A DNA stretch of 64,000 bases from Tahibacter aquaticus. Its GTDB lineage: Bacteria; Pseudomonadota; Gammaproteobacteria; Xanthomonadales; Rhodanobacteraceae. The DNA lies in NCBI RefSeq assembly GCF_004363655.1, contig NZ_SNZH01000007.1, forward strand, positions 328,083-392,082. Reading direction: 5' to 3'. Position 1 is the stretch's first letter, and every line of letters begins with the position of its first letter. Made by a program: the position numbers and the translations under genes. Below, one piece after another: positions 18,442 to 25,959 of the stretch. Below the pieces are notes generated by a model. That model did not search any database and was not told where the DNA came from. It saw nothing but the letters and a program-made list of their open reading frames with translations.

Positions 18442-18903
18442 TCACGCGTCCGGAATGCTCGCCAGCACTTCGGCAGCGTGGCCGGCCACCTTGACCGGGC
18501 TCCAGCGCCGGCTGATGCGGCCGTCAGGGCCGATCAGAAAGGTACTGCGGACGATGCCGAGGTAGCGACGGCCGTACAGCACCTTTTCGTGGATCACGTC
18601 GAACGCCTTGCACCAGGCTTCGTCGGTGTCGGCGATCAGCGCGAACGGCAGCTGCTGTTTGGCAGTGAAATTGGCATGGCTGCGTGTGCTGTCGCGCGAC
18701 ACGCCGATGACGACTGCGTTACGCGCGGCGAACTGTGCGTGCAGGTCGCGGAAATCCTGCGCCTCGGTAGTGCAGGCTGGTGTGCTGTCCTTCGGATAGA
18801 AGTATACGACTACCCATTTTCCTTTCAGTGTCGACAGTGCAAGCGACGTTCCGTCGGTGCTGGTGCCGCTGAGGGCGGGAACTTTCGAGCCGGTATCGAG
18901 CAT
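18442..18903 (-). CDS. bcp: Thioredoxin-dependent thiol peroxidase (BCP/PrxQ)
   Basis: A 153-residue peroxiredoxin that reduces hydrogen and organic peroxides. The peroxidatic Cys44 lies in FYPKDSTPACTTEAQDF. The usual PrxQ resolving Cys five residues later is missing (Asp-region QDF instead); the only other cysteine seen is in DEAWCKAF, so recycling may go through another thiol. The start ATG overlaps the gcvR stop as TAATG. The order gcvR-bcp next to divergent dapA matches E. coli, which supports the assignments. Confidence 0.93.
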   Translation of the reverse strand: MLDTGSKVPALSGTSTDGTSLALSTLKGKWVVVYFYPKDSTPACTTEAQDFRDLHAQFAARNAVVIGVSRDSTRSHANFTAKQQLPFALIADTDEAWCKAFDVIHEKVLYGRRYLGIVRSTFLIGPDGRISRRWSPVKVAGHAAEVLASIPDA

Positions 18904-19487
18904 TAGAACTTCATCGGATCCATGATGGCGTCGAGGTTAAGCCCGTCGCAGAACTCGAGAAAATCGTCGCGCAAGGCGGCGATATGTGTGGTCGAGGGAA
19001 TGCCGACGGTGACCTGTGCCGAGAACATGTCGGCGCCGGTTTGCATTGCGCGATAACGCGACGAATGCAACTGTTCGATGGTGATGCCGCGGCGGCCGAA
19101 GAACTCGGCCAGCTGGTGCAATATGCCAGGGCGGTCGGCGGCGATGACCTCGACCACGTACGGCAGCAAGGTGTTCTGTATCGGCTTGGGGCCTGTGCGG
19201 AAATGCGTGATGCGCAGGTTCTCGCCGCGTTCGAGCTTGTTCAGCGCGTTCTCGAGCTTGGCGATGGCATCCCAGGGCCCGACTGCCAGCGCAAGCACCG
19301 ATACGTCAGAGCCGAGGGTGGAGACGCGCGCATCGACAAGGTTGCAGCCGCATTCGGAAATGCGGCGCGTCACCGCGACCAGCGGCGACTCCGGCTGCGG
19401 TGCGAACGCATTGATCAGGAGGTAGTTCTCGTTCGCCGGTGGGCGTGGCGCGGCTTCGGTCAAGGCGGATTTACCTGCTTGCTTCAC
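18903..19487 (-). CDS. gcvR: Glycine cleavage system regulator GcvR (two ACT domains)
   Basis: GcvR is an ACT-domain protein that, in E. coli, binds GcvA and blocks activation of the glycine cleavage genes. The product has two ACT repeats: LLINAFAPQPESPLVAVTRR with CGCNLVDARVSTLGSDVSVL, then YVVEVIAADRPGILHQLAEF with ITIEQLHSSRYRAMQTGADM. I placed the start at GTG 19487, giving 194 residues, close to the E. coli length. Longer readings up to 19628 would run into the divergent dapA gene and add Arg/Cys-rich sequence with no family resemblance. It overlaps bcp by one base. Confidence 0.87.
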   Translation of the reverse strand: MKQAGKSALTEAAPRPPANENYLLINAFAPQPESPLVAVTRRISECGCNLVDARVSTLGSDVSVLALAVGPWDAIAKLENALNKLERGENLRITHFRTGPKPIQNTLLPYVVEVIAADRPGILHQLAEFFGRRGITIEQLHSSRYRAMQTGADMFSAQVTVGIPSTTHIAALRDDFLEFCDGLNLDAIMDPMKF

Positions 19488-19608
19488 GGTCCGTGCGTCG
19501 CCTGAAGGTGATGCCGACCCGCGCCGGCAGTGGCAGGCAGAATACTTGCCACACCTGGGGGCCGCAAGTAACATCCGCCGCTCTTTGTCTGTAGCCCGGA
19601 TACGTGCT

Positions 19609-20493
19609 TTGAATCTCTGCGGAAGCATCTGTGCCTTGGCGACTCCGTTCCAGGCGGACGGCCAACTGGACCTCGATGCCTTCGCACGACTGATTCAAGG
19701 CCAGCTAGCCGGCGGTACTCAGGGTCTGGTCGTCGCAGGCTCCACCGGCGAGGCGCACGCACTTTCCGACGATGAACTGGCACTGGTTGTCGCCAAAGCC
19801 ATTGCCGTTGTCGCGGGGCGCGTTCCGCTGCTGGTCGGCACCGGCAGTGCCAACACCGCCAAAACCATCGCCGCCACGCGACGCGCGCGCGACCTGGGTG
19901 CCGATGCGGCCCTGATCGTTACTCCGTATTACGTGCGTCCGACCCAGCAAGGCCTGCTGCAGCACTATCGCGCGATCGCCGATGCGGTCGAGCTGCCGAT
20001 CGTGCTCTACAACGTTCCCGGCCGTACCGGCTGCGACCTTGTGCCGGCCACGGTGGCGCAGCTGGCCGCGCATCCACGCATCGTCGCCATCAAGGAAGCG
20101 GTCGCCGATGCGCAGCGCATGCAGGATCTGCTCGCCTTGCGCTCAGTTTCGTTCCAGGTGCTTTCCGGTGATGACGGCAGTGCTTGCCGTGCCTTGCTGG
20201 CTGGCGCCGACGGTGTTATCTCGGTGGCCAACAATCTGGTGCCGGCGCAGTTTCGTGCCCTTTGCGATGCTGCCCGCGGCGGGCACAGGGATCGTGCTGA
20301 AACGCTGGATGCGCAGCTTCAGCCTCTGTTCGACGCGCTTGGGTTGGAATCCAACCCGATTCCGCTCAAGTGGGGACTTTCGACGCAAGGCCTGGGTAGC
20401 GCACATCCGCGCCTGCCCCTGGTCGAGCTGTCTGTTTCCCACCGCGAGCGCTTGCGCGAGCTGCTGTCGACCCTGCAAGATGCGGCGGTTTGA
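19609..20493 (+). CDS. dapA: 4-hydroxy-tetrahydrodipicolinate synthase
   Basis: DapA condenses pyruvate with aspartate semialdehyde in lysine and peptidoglycan synthesis. The TIM barrel shows GTQGLVVAGSTGEAHALSDD, the tyrosine region ALIVTPYYVRPTQQGLLQHY and PIVLYNVPGRTGCDL. The Schiff-base lysine is in RIVAIKEAVADAQRM. No ATG stands at the right place: I chose TTG 19609, which begins NLCGSICALATPF as in homologues and gives 294 residues. TTG 19585 or the far upstream ATG 19546 are alternatives. The divergent gcvR and downstream bamC repeat the E. coli arrangement. Confidence 0.94.
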   Translation: MNLCGSICALATPFQADGQLDLDAFARLIQGQLAGGTQGLVVAGSTGEAHALSDDELALVVAKAIAVVAGRVPLLVGTGSANTAKTIAATRRARDLGADAALIVTPYYVRPTQQGLLQHYRAIADAVELPIVLYNVPGRTGCDLVPATVAQLAAHPRIVAIKEAVADAQRMQDLLALRSVSFQVLSGDDGSACRALLAGADGVISVANNLVPAQFRALCDAARGGHRDRAETLDAQLQPLFDALGLESNPIPLKWGLSTQGLGSAHPRLPLVELSVSHRERLRELLSTLQDAAV

Positions 20494-20533
20494 TTCGGCT
20501 CGCTTTTCGTCCCAAGACTGCCAAGGTTTGCCT

Positions 20534-21088
20534 GTGAATTCGAAGACTGCGATCCGTATTGTCCTGCTCGTCGTGCTGGTGCCGTCGGTACTTGGCGGCT
20601 GCAGCCTGTTCAAGTCGAAGTCGGCATGGGACCAGGCGGCCGAAACGCGTCCGCTGGAAGTTCCGCCCGATCTGCAGGCTCCGGTCACGCGTAACGAGCT
20701 CGTCGTGCCGGAGGCCGGGCGCGCTGGCGCCAGCGCGGGTACTGGCCGTGTAGCCAGCGGGCCGACCGGTATCGACGGTCTGCACGTCAAGGACAACGTC
20801 GCCAATACCTGGCAGCGTGTCGGCACGGCGCTGGAACGTGCTGCTGTCGGCAGCGTGGCTTCACGCGATGAAGCCGGCCATACCTATACCCTCAGCGTCG
20901 AAAGCAAGCGCACACGCGACGAGGGCGGCTTCTTCAAGCGCCTGTTCACGCGCAAGAAGGTCGAGACGATCACGGAGCAGGTGAATATCGGTGTCAGCAG
21001 CGACGGCGAAGGCAGCCGCGTCAGCGTCAGTGGTCCGAGCGCCAGCGTGCAGCGCGTCGTGGCCTTGCTGCGCGAGCGTCTGGGCTGA
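20534..21088 (+). CDS. bamC: Outer-membrane assembly lipoprotein BamC (short form)
   Basis: BamC is a lipoprotein subunit of the complex that inserts outer-membrane proteins. The 184-residue product starts at GTG 20534, with AAGG upstream, and has a lipoprotein signal with lipobox VLGGC. A short N-terminal stretch (RPLEVPPDLQAPVTRNELVV) precedes one helix-grip domain (NVANTWQRVGTALERAAVGS and DEAGHTYTLSVESK). E. coli BamC is about twice as long with two such domains, so one seems absent here. Position directly after dapA, as in E. coli, supports the call; the sequence alone would be weaker evidence. Confidence 0.82.
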   Translation: MNSKTAIRIVLLVVLVPSVLGGCSLFKSKSAWDQAAETRPLEVPPDLQAPVTRNELVVPEAGRAGASAGTGRVASGPTGIDGLHVKDNVANTWQRVGTALERAAVGSVASRDEAGHTYTLSVESKRTRDEGGFFKRLFTRKKVETITEQVNIGVSSDGEGSRVSVSGPSASVQRVVALLRERLG

Positions 21089-21171
21089 TTGCCGTAAGCA
21101 GGTTGTTGCCGCGCGTTCGCCCGCAGGTGGCGCGCGATGCGACCTTTATGCCAGGAAAAAGAAAGTGATTG

Positions 21172-21195
21172 CGTTGCCGGCAGGGGCCGGCAACG
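21172..21195. terminator. GC hairpin between convergent bamC and fdxA
   Basis: A ten-base-pair stem (CGTTGCCGGC) with a four-base loop lies between the two convergent stop codons. There is no clean T run directly after it on either strand; on the minus strand a looser T-rich stretch follows after about ten bases. It may slow or end transcription from both sides. Confidence 0.5.
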
Positions 21196-21235
21196 AAGCG
21201 GTGCCGGCCAGCGCCCCAGGAGGCGCACCACCGGT

Positions 21236-21559
21236 TCAGCGTTGCAGTAGGGGAAGTTTGTTCGGCTTGCCGTCCCAGTCCTTGGCGTCGTCAGGCGGAT
21301 CCTTGCGTTCGGTAAGCACCGGCCAGTTCTTGGCCAGTTCCGCATTCAGTGCAATGAAATGCTCCTGACCGGCCGGCACGTCGTCCTCCGGATAGATTGC
21401 ATTGGCCGGGCATTCGGGCTCGCACAGAGTGCAGTCGATGCACTCGTCCGGATCGATGACGAGGAAGTTGGGGCCGGCGTGGAAGCAATCCACCGGGCAT
21501 ACTTCAACGCAATCGGTGTACTTGCACTTGATGCAGTTTTCGGTGACAACGAAAGGCAT
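21236..21559 (-). CDS. fdxA: Seven-iron ferredoxin
   Basis: A 107-residue soluble electron carrier with [3Fe-4S] and [4Fe-4S] clusters. The first cluster region is [19 protein letters not shown], including the long spacing typical of FdxA, and the second is [16 protein letters not shown]. The C-terminal half ([20 protein letters not shown]) is the usual FdxA extension. Its partner enzyme is not defined by context. The 2-oxoacid oxidoreductase at 53274-56482 is a conceivable user, but that gene set appears to carry its own cluster motifs. Confidence 0.96.
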   Translation of the reverse strand: MPFVVTENCIKCKYTDCVEVCPVDCFHAGPNFLVIDPDECIDCTLCEPECPANAIYPEDDVPAGQEHFIALNAELAKNWPVLTERKDPPDDAKDWDGKPNKLPLLQR

Positions 21560-21599
21560 GCGGCGACCGAGCCTGCTGAGTTGGGAAAGGGGAGTAAAG

Positions 21600-21675
21600 T
21601 GGCGCTCCCTAGGGGGTTCGAACCCCTGTTCTCGCCGTGAGAGGGCGATGTCCTAGGCCACTAGACGAAGGGAGC
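21600..21675 (-). tRNA. tRNA-Glu, anticodon CTC
   Basis: The 76-base sequence folds as a full cloverleaf: acceptor stem GCTCCCT/AGGGAGC, D arm TCGTCTAGTGGCCTAGGACA, anticodon stem TCGCC/GGCGA and T arm AGGGGTTCGAACCCCT. The anticodon loop CTCTCAC places CTC at 21641-21639, reading GAG. The CCA end is encoded (21602-21600). This is the less common glutamate isoacceptor; most bacteria rely on TTC alone or carry CTC as an addition in GC-rich genomes. It stands alone, divergent from pcnB. Confidence 0.96.
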
Positions 21676-21691
21676 GCGTCGAGGATCAAGC

Positions 21692-23134
21692 GTGCGAAGT
21701 ATAACGGAATTCATTCGGCGGGCAATTCCTCGTGGATTGCGCCGCAACAGCGAAAAGAGCGCTGAAATCGTGGCGCCGCAATTGCCGCAGGTGCGTGTCA
21801 TCACGCGCGATCAGCACGGAATTTCCCGGCGCAACATCAGCAATGGTGCGTTGCGTGTGCTGTATCGCCTGAACGAGGCTGGCTTTGAGGCCTTCCTCGT
21901 CGGCGGCGCCGTGCGCGACCTGCTGCTGGGCGGGCACCCCAAGGATTTTGACATTGCTACAAATGCAACGCCGGAGCAGGTGCGCGGATTGTTCCGCAAT
22001 TGCCGCCTGATCGGCCGGCGCTTTCGCCTGGCCCACGTGGTATTCGGCCAGGAGATCGTCGAGGTGGCGACCTTCCGCGGCATTGGTGAAGAGGGCAATG
22101 TCGACCGTCACGTGGTAGACGGCCGCATCGTGCGGGACAACGTCTACGGCAGCATCGAGGAAGACGCCATCCGGCGCGATTTCCGCGTCAATGCGCTGTA
22201 CTACAACATCGCCGATTTCAGCGTGCGCGACTATGTCGGCGGCATGCAGGACCTGGAAGCGCGCATCCTGCATCTGATCGGCGATCCGGAACAGCGCTAC
22301 CGCGAAGATCCGGTCCGCATGCTGCGTGCTGTGCGTCTGGCGGCCAAGCTCGAATTCCGCATCGACGACACTGCCGAGAAGCCATTCGCGCGCTTGGGCC
22401 AGTTGCTTTGCGATGCGGCGCCGGCGCGGCTTTTCGACGAATCGCTCAAGTTGTTCCTGTCTGGCCACGGCCTGGCGAGCTTTCGCGAGCTTGACCGCAG
22501 CGGTCTGCTGCAATTCGTCTTCCCGTCGACGGCGACGGCGCTCAAGCGCAGTCGCGGCACCGAATTCCGTCTGCTGCTCGAACGCGGCCTGGCCAATACG
22601 GACGAGCGTGTGCAGGCTGGCAAGTCGGTTACGCCTGCGTTCCTGTTCGCGTTGCTGCTCTGGGGCGGTGTGCGCGAGCGGGCCGAGCGCGCCATCGCCG
22701 GCGGTACTGATGCCGCCGATGCCTGGGGTGACGCGGGCGAGGCGGTCATCCAGGAGCAGGTCGGACGTGTGGCGATACCGCGCCGTTTCTCCCTGGTCAT
22801 GGAAGAAATCTGGGCCCTGCAGCCGCGCTTCGAGCAGCGCTTGAAAAAGCGCGTGATGCGCCTGCTCAGCCATCCGCGTTTCCGCGCCGCCTACGATTTT
22901 CTTGTCGTGAGGGCGCAGGCGGATCCGGAGCTGGAAGAACTGGCCGACTGGTGGGAGCAGGCGCAGGCCGTGGAGCCCGCCGAGCTGGGCGAGTTGCTTG
23001 CGCAGCCTGCGGCCGTGGCTACGACTGCTGTCAGCGAAGGCGCGGTGCCGAAAACGGCGGCGCGCAAGCGTCGGCGCCGGCGGCGGCGCAAGCCGGCCGG
23101 TAGCGGGTCCGACGAGCAGCCGGCCGATTCGTGA
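21692..23134 (+). CDS. pcnB: Poly(A) polymerase I
   Basis: PcnB adds A tails to RNA 3' ends and so promotes decay. The 480-residue protein has the class II nucleotidyltransferase core FEAFLVGGAVRDLLLGG followed by KDFDIATNATPEQVRGLF with the catalytic DxD, and RREDPVRMLRAVR-like EDPVRMLRAVRLAAKLEFRI. The presence of LIGRRFRLAHVVFG separates it from CCA-adding enzyme. The C-terminus is very basic (KRRRRRRRKPAGSG), a typical RNA-binding tail of this enzyme. The start is GTG 21692 with GAGG seven bases upstream, 17 bases from the divergent tRNA gene. It overlaps folK by four bases. Confidence 0.95.
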   Translation: MRSITEFIRRAIPRGLRRNSEKSAEIVAPQLPQVRVITRDQHGISRRNISNGALRVLYRLNEAGFEAFLVGGAVRDLLLGGHPKDFDIATNATPEQVRGLFRNCRLIGRRFRLAHVVFGQEIVEVATFRGIGEEGNVDRHVVDGRIVRDNVYGSIEEDAIRRDFRVNALYYNIADFSVRDYVGGMQDLEARILHLIGDPEQRYREDPVRMLRAVRLAAKLEFRIDDTAEKPFARLGQLLCDAAPARLFDESLKLFLSGHGLASFRELDRSGLLQFVFPSTATALKRSRGTEFRLLLERGLANTDERVQAGKSVTPAFLFALLLWGGVRERAERAIAGGTDAADAWGDAGEAVIQEQVGRVAIPRRFSLVMEEIWALQPRFEQRLKKRVMRLLSHPRFRAAYDFLVVRAQADPELEELADWWEQAQAVEPAELGELLAQPAAVATTAVSEGAVPKTAARKRRRRRRRKPAGSGSDEQPADS

Positions 23135-23643
23135 TTACTGCCTTCATCGGCCTGGGCAGCAATCTGGGCGACTCCCGCCGCAGCGTTGACCAGGCCGCAC
23201 AGCGTATTGCCGGATTGGCGAGTACGCAGTTGCGGCAGGTTTCGTCGCAGTACCTGACGCCGCCCTGGGGCGTGCAGCAGCAGCCTCCGTTTATTAATGC
23301 CGTTGTGGAGATTTCCACAAGCCTGGGGGCGCCCGCGCTGCTCGCCGGCCTGCTCGAGATCGAGCGCGAAGCCGGCCGTGTGCGCGACGGCTCGCGCTGG
23401 GGTCCGCGGCCGCTGGATCTGGATGTCTTGCTCTATGGCCAGCAAATAATCTCCCGGCCTGGTCTGTGTGTGCCGCATCCGCATTTGGCCGAACGCGCCT
23501 TCGTGCTGCTGCCATTGGCGGAAATCGCACCGTTGCAGCAGGTTCCGGGCCTGGGGCGCGTGGCAGATCTGCTCGCACGCATCGACTTCAGCGCCTGCAC
23601 GCGCCTGCCGCCGTTGCTGTGCGACGAAGAGCGGGTCGCCTAG
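23131..23643 (+). CDS. folK: 2-amino-4-hydroxy-6-hydroxymethyldihydropteridine pyrophosphokinase
   Basis: FolK transfers pyrophosphate from ATP to the pterin precursor of folate. The 170-residue product has AFIGLGSNLGDS at the N-terminus, PPFINAVVEIST in the middle, and the signature RWGPRPLDLDVLLYG with the two metal-binding aspartates, followed by PHPHLAERAFVLLPLAEIAP. It starts at GTG, overlapping the pcnB stop as GTGA. The order pcnB-folK-panB-panC is the same as in E. coli and many other gammaproteobacteria. Confidence 0.96.
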   Translation: MITAFIGLGSNLGDSRRSVDQAAQRIAGLASTQLRQVSSQYLTPPWGVQQQPPFINAVVEISTSLGAPALLAGLLEIEREAGRVRDGSRWGPRPLDLDVLLYGQQIISRPGLCVPHPHLAERAFVLLPLAEIAPLQQVPGLGRVADLLARIDFSACTRLPPLLCDEERVA

Positions 23644-23735
23644 GACACAGGCCGTGGCACAAGACCAGGGTCGCGCATCTATCCGATGCTCGGCCTATGG
23701 GTTGATAATTGTCCTTTCCTCTGCAGGAGTCCTGC

Positions 23736-24560
23736 GTGTACGCCAATCCCGCGACCGCACCCTCGCGCACCGCTGTCACTGTTCCGCAATTGCATGCGCG
23801 CAAGCAGGCCGGCGAGAAAATCGTCATGGTCACCGCTTACGACGCGAGTTTCGCCGCTGCCGTGGACGCGTCGGGCATCGACGTGGTGCTGGTCGGCGAT
23901 TCGCTGGGCATGGTGATACAGGGCGAGTCGAGCACGTTGCCGGTATCGCTGGATCACATGGTGTATCACAGCGCTGCTGTCGCGCGCGGCCTGCACAAAG
24001 CCTTGCTGATTGCCGACCTGCCGTTCATGAGCTACCCGACGCGCGAACAGGCTTACGCCAGCTCGGCGCGCCTGATCGGCGAAGGTCGGGCAGCGATGGT
24101 CAAGCTCGAAGGCGGCGGTTGGGCGGCAGATGTCATCCACGCCCTGGCAGAACGCGATATTCCGGTCTGCGCCCATCTGGGCCTGACGCCGCAGTCGGTG
24201 CACAAACTCGGCGGCTACCGCGTGCAAGGGCGCGACGAAGAACGCGCTGAGCGACTGTTGGCCGATGCGCGTGCGGTCAGTGCCGCCGGTGCGGATCTGC
24301 TGGTGCTCGAATGCGTTCCTTCGGCGCTGGCGCAACGTATTACCCGCGAAGTCGCGATTCCCACGATCGGTATTGGCGCTGGACCGCATTGCGATGGCCA
24401 GGTGCTGGTGATGTACGACCTGCTCGGCCTCACGCCGGGCAAGCGCCCGCGTTTCAGCAAGAATTTTCTTGCCGGCCACGATTCCATCGCCAGTGCTTTG
24501 CAGGCCTATGCCGCGGCGGTGCGCAATGGCGAATTCCCCGCTCCCGAGCACAGCTACTGA
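23736..24560 (+). CDS. panB: 3-methyl-2-oxobutanoate hydroxymethyltransferase
   Basis: PanB makes ketopantoate, the first step to pantothenate and coenzyme A. Signatures are KIVMVTAYDASFAAAVDASG, VVLVGDSLGMVIQGESST, and AMVKLEGGGWAADVI with the metal and substrate residues. PTIGIGAGPHCDGQVLVMYD lies near the end. I placed the start at GTG 23736, with AGGAG six bases upstream, giving 274 residues; an earlier TTG at 23709 precedes this ribosome site and is unlikely. panC follows two bases after the stop. Confidence 0.96.
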   Translation: MYANPATAPSRTAVTVPQLHARKQAGEKIVMVTAYDASFAAAVDASGIDVVLVGDSLGMVIQGESSTLPVSLDHMVYHSAAVARGLHKALLIADLPFMSYPTREQAYASSARLIGEGRAAMVKLEGGGWAADVIHALAERDIPVCAHLGLTPQSVHKLGGYRVQGRDEERAERLLADARAVSAAGADLLVLECVPSALAQRITREVAIPTIGIGAGPHCDGQVLVMYDLLGLTPGKRPRFSKNFLAGHDSIASALQAYAAAVRNGEFPAPEHSY

Positions 24561-24562
24561 TC

Positions 24563-25420
24563 ATGGATATGTTGCATTCCGCGCAGGATCTGCGCGCCGT
24601 TGTCGGTCGCTGGCGCACAGCCGGCCTGCGTATCGGTTTCGTGCCGACCATGGGCAACCTGCACGCCGGCCACTACTCGCTGTTGCGAACGGCGCGCGAG
24701 CGCTGCGACCGGGTTCTTGCCAGTGTGTTCGTCAATCCCACCCAGTTTGGCCCGAATGAAGATTTCGCACGCTATCCGCGCACGCTGGACGCCGATGCCG
24801 CTGGCCTGGCGGAGCAGGGCTGCGACCTGCTGTTCGTACCCGAGACTGCGACGCTTTATCCATTCGGCACGGAGGCGGCCACGCGCGTCGATGTGCGTGG
24901 GGTGACCGAGATGCTGGAGGGGGCGTTTCGCCCCGGCCATTTCGCTGGAGTGGCCACCGTGGTTTTGCGCCTGTTGAACCTGGTACAGCCGGATGTCGCG
25001 ATTTTCGGGCGCAAGGACTATCAGCAGTTGCTGACCATTCGTCGCCTTGCCGCCGATCTGTGCCTGCCCGTGGACATCGTTGCCGCTCCGACCTTGCGCG
25101 AGGCCAATGGCCTGGCCATGAGTTCGCGCAACCAGTATCTCAGTCCGGTCGAGCGCGAGCAGGCCGCCGCGATTCACCACACCTTGCAGGCCATGCGCGA
25201 AAGCGTCATCCGCGGCGAGACGCTGGCGCAGATCGAGGCGAATGCTGTTGCTGCGCTGGACGCCAGCGGATTCCGTACCGACTACGCCGCCCTGCGTTGC
25301 GCCGACGATCTGGCCTTGCCGCCGGCGGGCCAGCGCGACGGCCTGGTTGCACTGATTGCCGCCCGGCTGGGCAATACCCGGCTGATCGACAACCTCGCCA
25401 TCGACAACGGTGTCGGCTGA
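24563..25420 (+). CDS. panC: Pantothenate synthetase
   Basis: PanC joins pantoate and beta-alanine with ATP. The 285-residue protein has the nucleotide-binding FVPTMGNLHAGHYSLL with the HxGH motif, SVFVNPTQFGPNEDFARYPR, GAFRPGHFAGVATVVLRLLN and FGRKDYQQLLTIRRLAADL. MSSRNQYLSPVER is the KMSKS-like loop. It forms a two-gene unit with panB. No panD lies nearby, so beta-alanine must come from a distant gene. Confidence 0.97.
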   Translation: MDMLHSAQDLRAVVGRWRTAGLRIGFVPTMGNLHAGHYSLLRTARERCDRVLASVFVNPTQFGPNEDFARYPRTLDADAAGLAEQGCDLLFVPETATLYPFGTEAATRVDVRGVTEMLEGAFRPGHFAGVATVVLRLLNLVQPDVAIFGRKDYQQLLTIRRLAADLCLPVDIVAAPTLREANGLAMSSRNQYLSPVEREQAAAIHHTLQAMRESVIRGETLAQIEANAVAALDASGFRTDYAALRCADDLALPPAGQRDGLVALIAARLGNTRLIDNLAIDNGVG

Positions 25421-25457
25421 CTGCGGGCTGTCCACACCTGTAGCATTCCGTACAACG

Positions 25458-25589
25458 CTGTGGTAGCCTAACCACAGTCACTGGGTTTTTCGCAACGCTT
25501 CGGCGTTGCCTTGGTGACCCGCAGGGCGCATTGTTCAGGTAATCGTCACTCCGATTAGCCCCTCGCCGATTTCGGCGAGGGTTTTTTTT
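25458..25589 (+). ncRNA. Candidate structured non-coding RNA ending in a terminator
   Basis: Three hairpins follow one another. The first is CTGTGGT-AGCCTA-ACCACAG (25458-25477). The second is GCAACGC with a TTCG tetraloop (25492-25509), which may be enclosed by an outer GTCAC/GTGAC pairing (25477-25481 with 25514-25518). The third is the terminator at 25560-25589. A linker of about 40 bases (GGGCGCATTGTTCAGGTAAT) lies between. I do not recognise an RNA family and see no clear promoter, so it could be a separate small RNA or the processed 3' end of the panBC message. Confidence 0.45.
25560..25589 (+). terminator. Rho-independent terminator downstream of panC
   Basis: A perfect nine-base-pair stem (CCCTCGCCG / CGGCGAGGG) with an ATTT loop is followed by eight T. 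It ends either the panBC transcript, about 140 bases past the stop, or the candidate small RNA. Confidence 0.95.
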
Positions 25590-25959
25590 GCCCGAAATTT
25601 CAGTCGCTTGGCTGTCCAAATCAGATCTGAAGCGGTATTGGCCAGCTTTGAGGAGAGGTATTCCGGCTGTCTCGAACGTGTTGCCGTTATTGCGCTGGCG
25701 ACATCAGTTACGACACCTTTACCTATTTTCATTGTTGTTTTCACGCAACGATAACGCGCGTGACCGCCAGTCGGCGACAGCCGGTCTGCCACTGCGGACG
25801 CTGCAGTACTGGCGTGGGCAAGACGACTCGTCGCTGCGCTTATGCCAAATTGTCAGCATCCGTAGACGTGCGCGACCTTGGTAAGGTCGACCGCTTTCCT
25901 CCGCGCTGAGTAAGATCGGACGCCCGCCTTTTTCCTGCGGGTAGCCACCGAGGACGATC

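Larger units (their letters stand above)
25421..25959. other. Intergenic region between panC and pgi with a structured RNA-like element
   Basis: This gap of about 540 bases holds three successive hairpins ending in a strong terminator (25458-25589, listed separately). The rest, up to pgi, is less GC-rich than its surroundings and shows no gene I can support. A minus-strand reading at 25535-25792 encodes a Lys/Thr-rich peptide that passes through the terminator and has no ribosome site; a plus-strand reading at 25588-25884 is equally unsupported. The pgi ribosome site AGGA is at 25951-25954. Confidence 0.6.

Noticed and set aside
25535..25792. Small Lys/Thr-rich minus-strand open frame (85 codons) in the panC-pgi gap
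   Set aside because: It has no ribosome site, reads through a perfect plus-strand terminator and resembles no family. Kept only as a remark in the gap entry.
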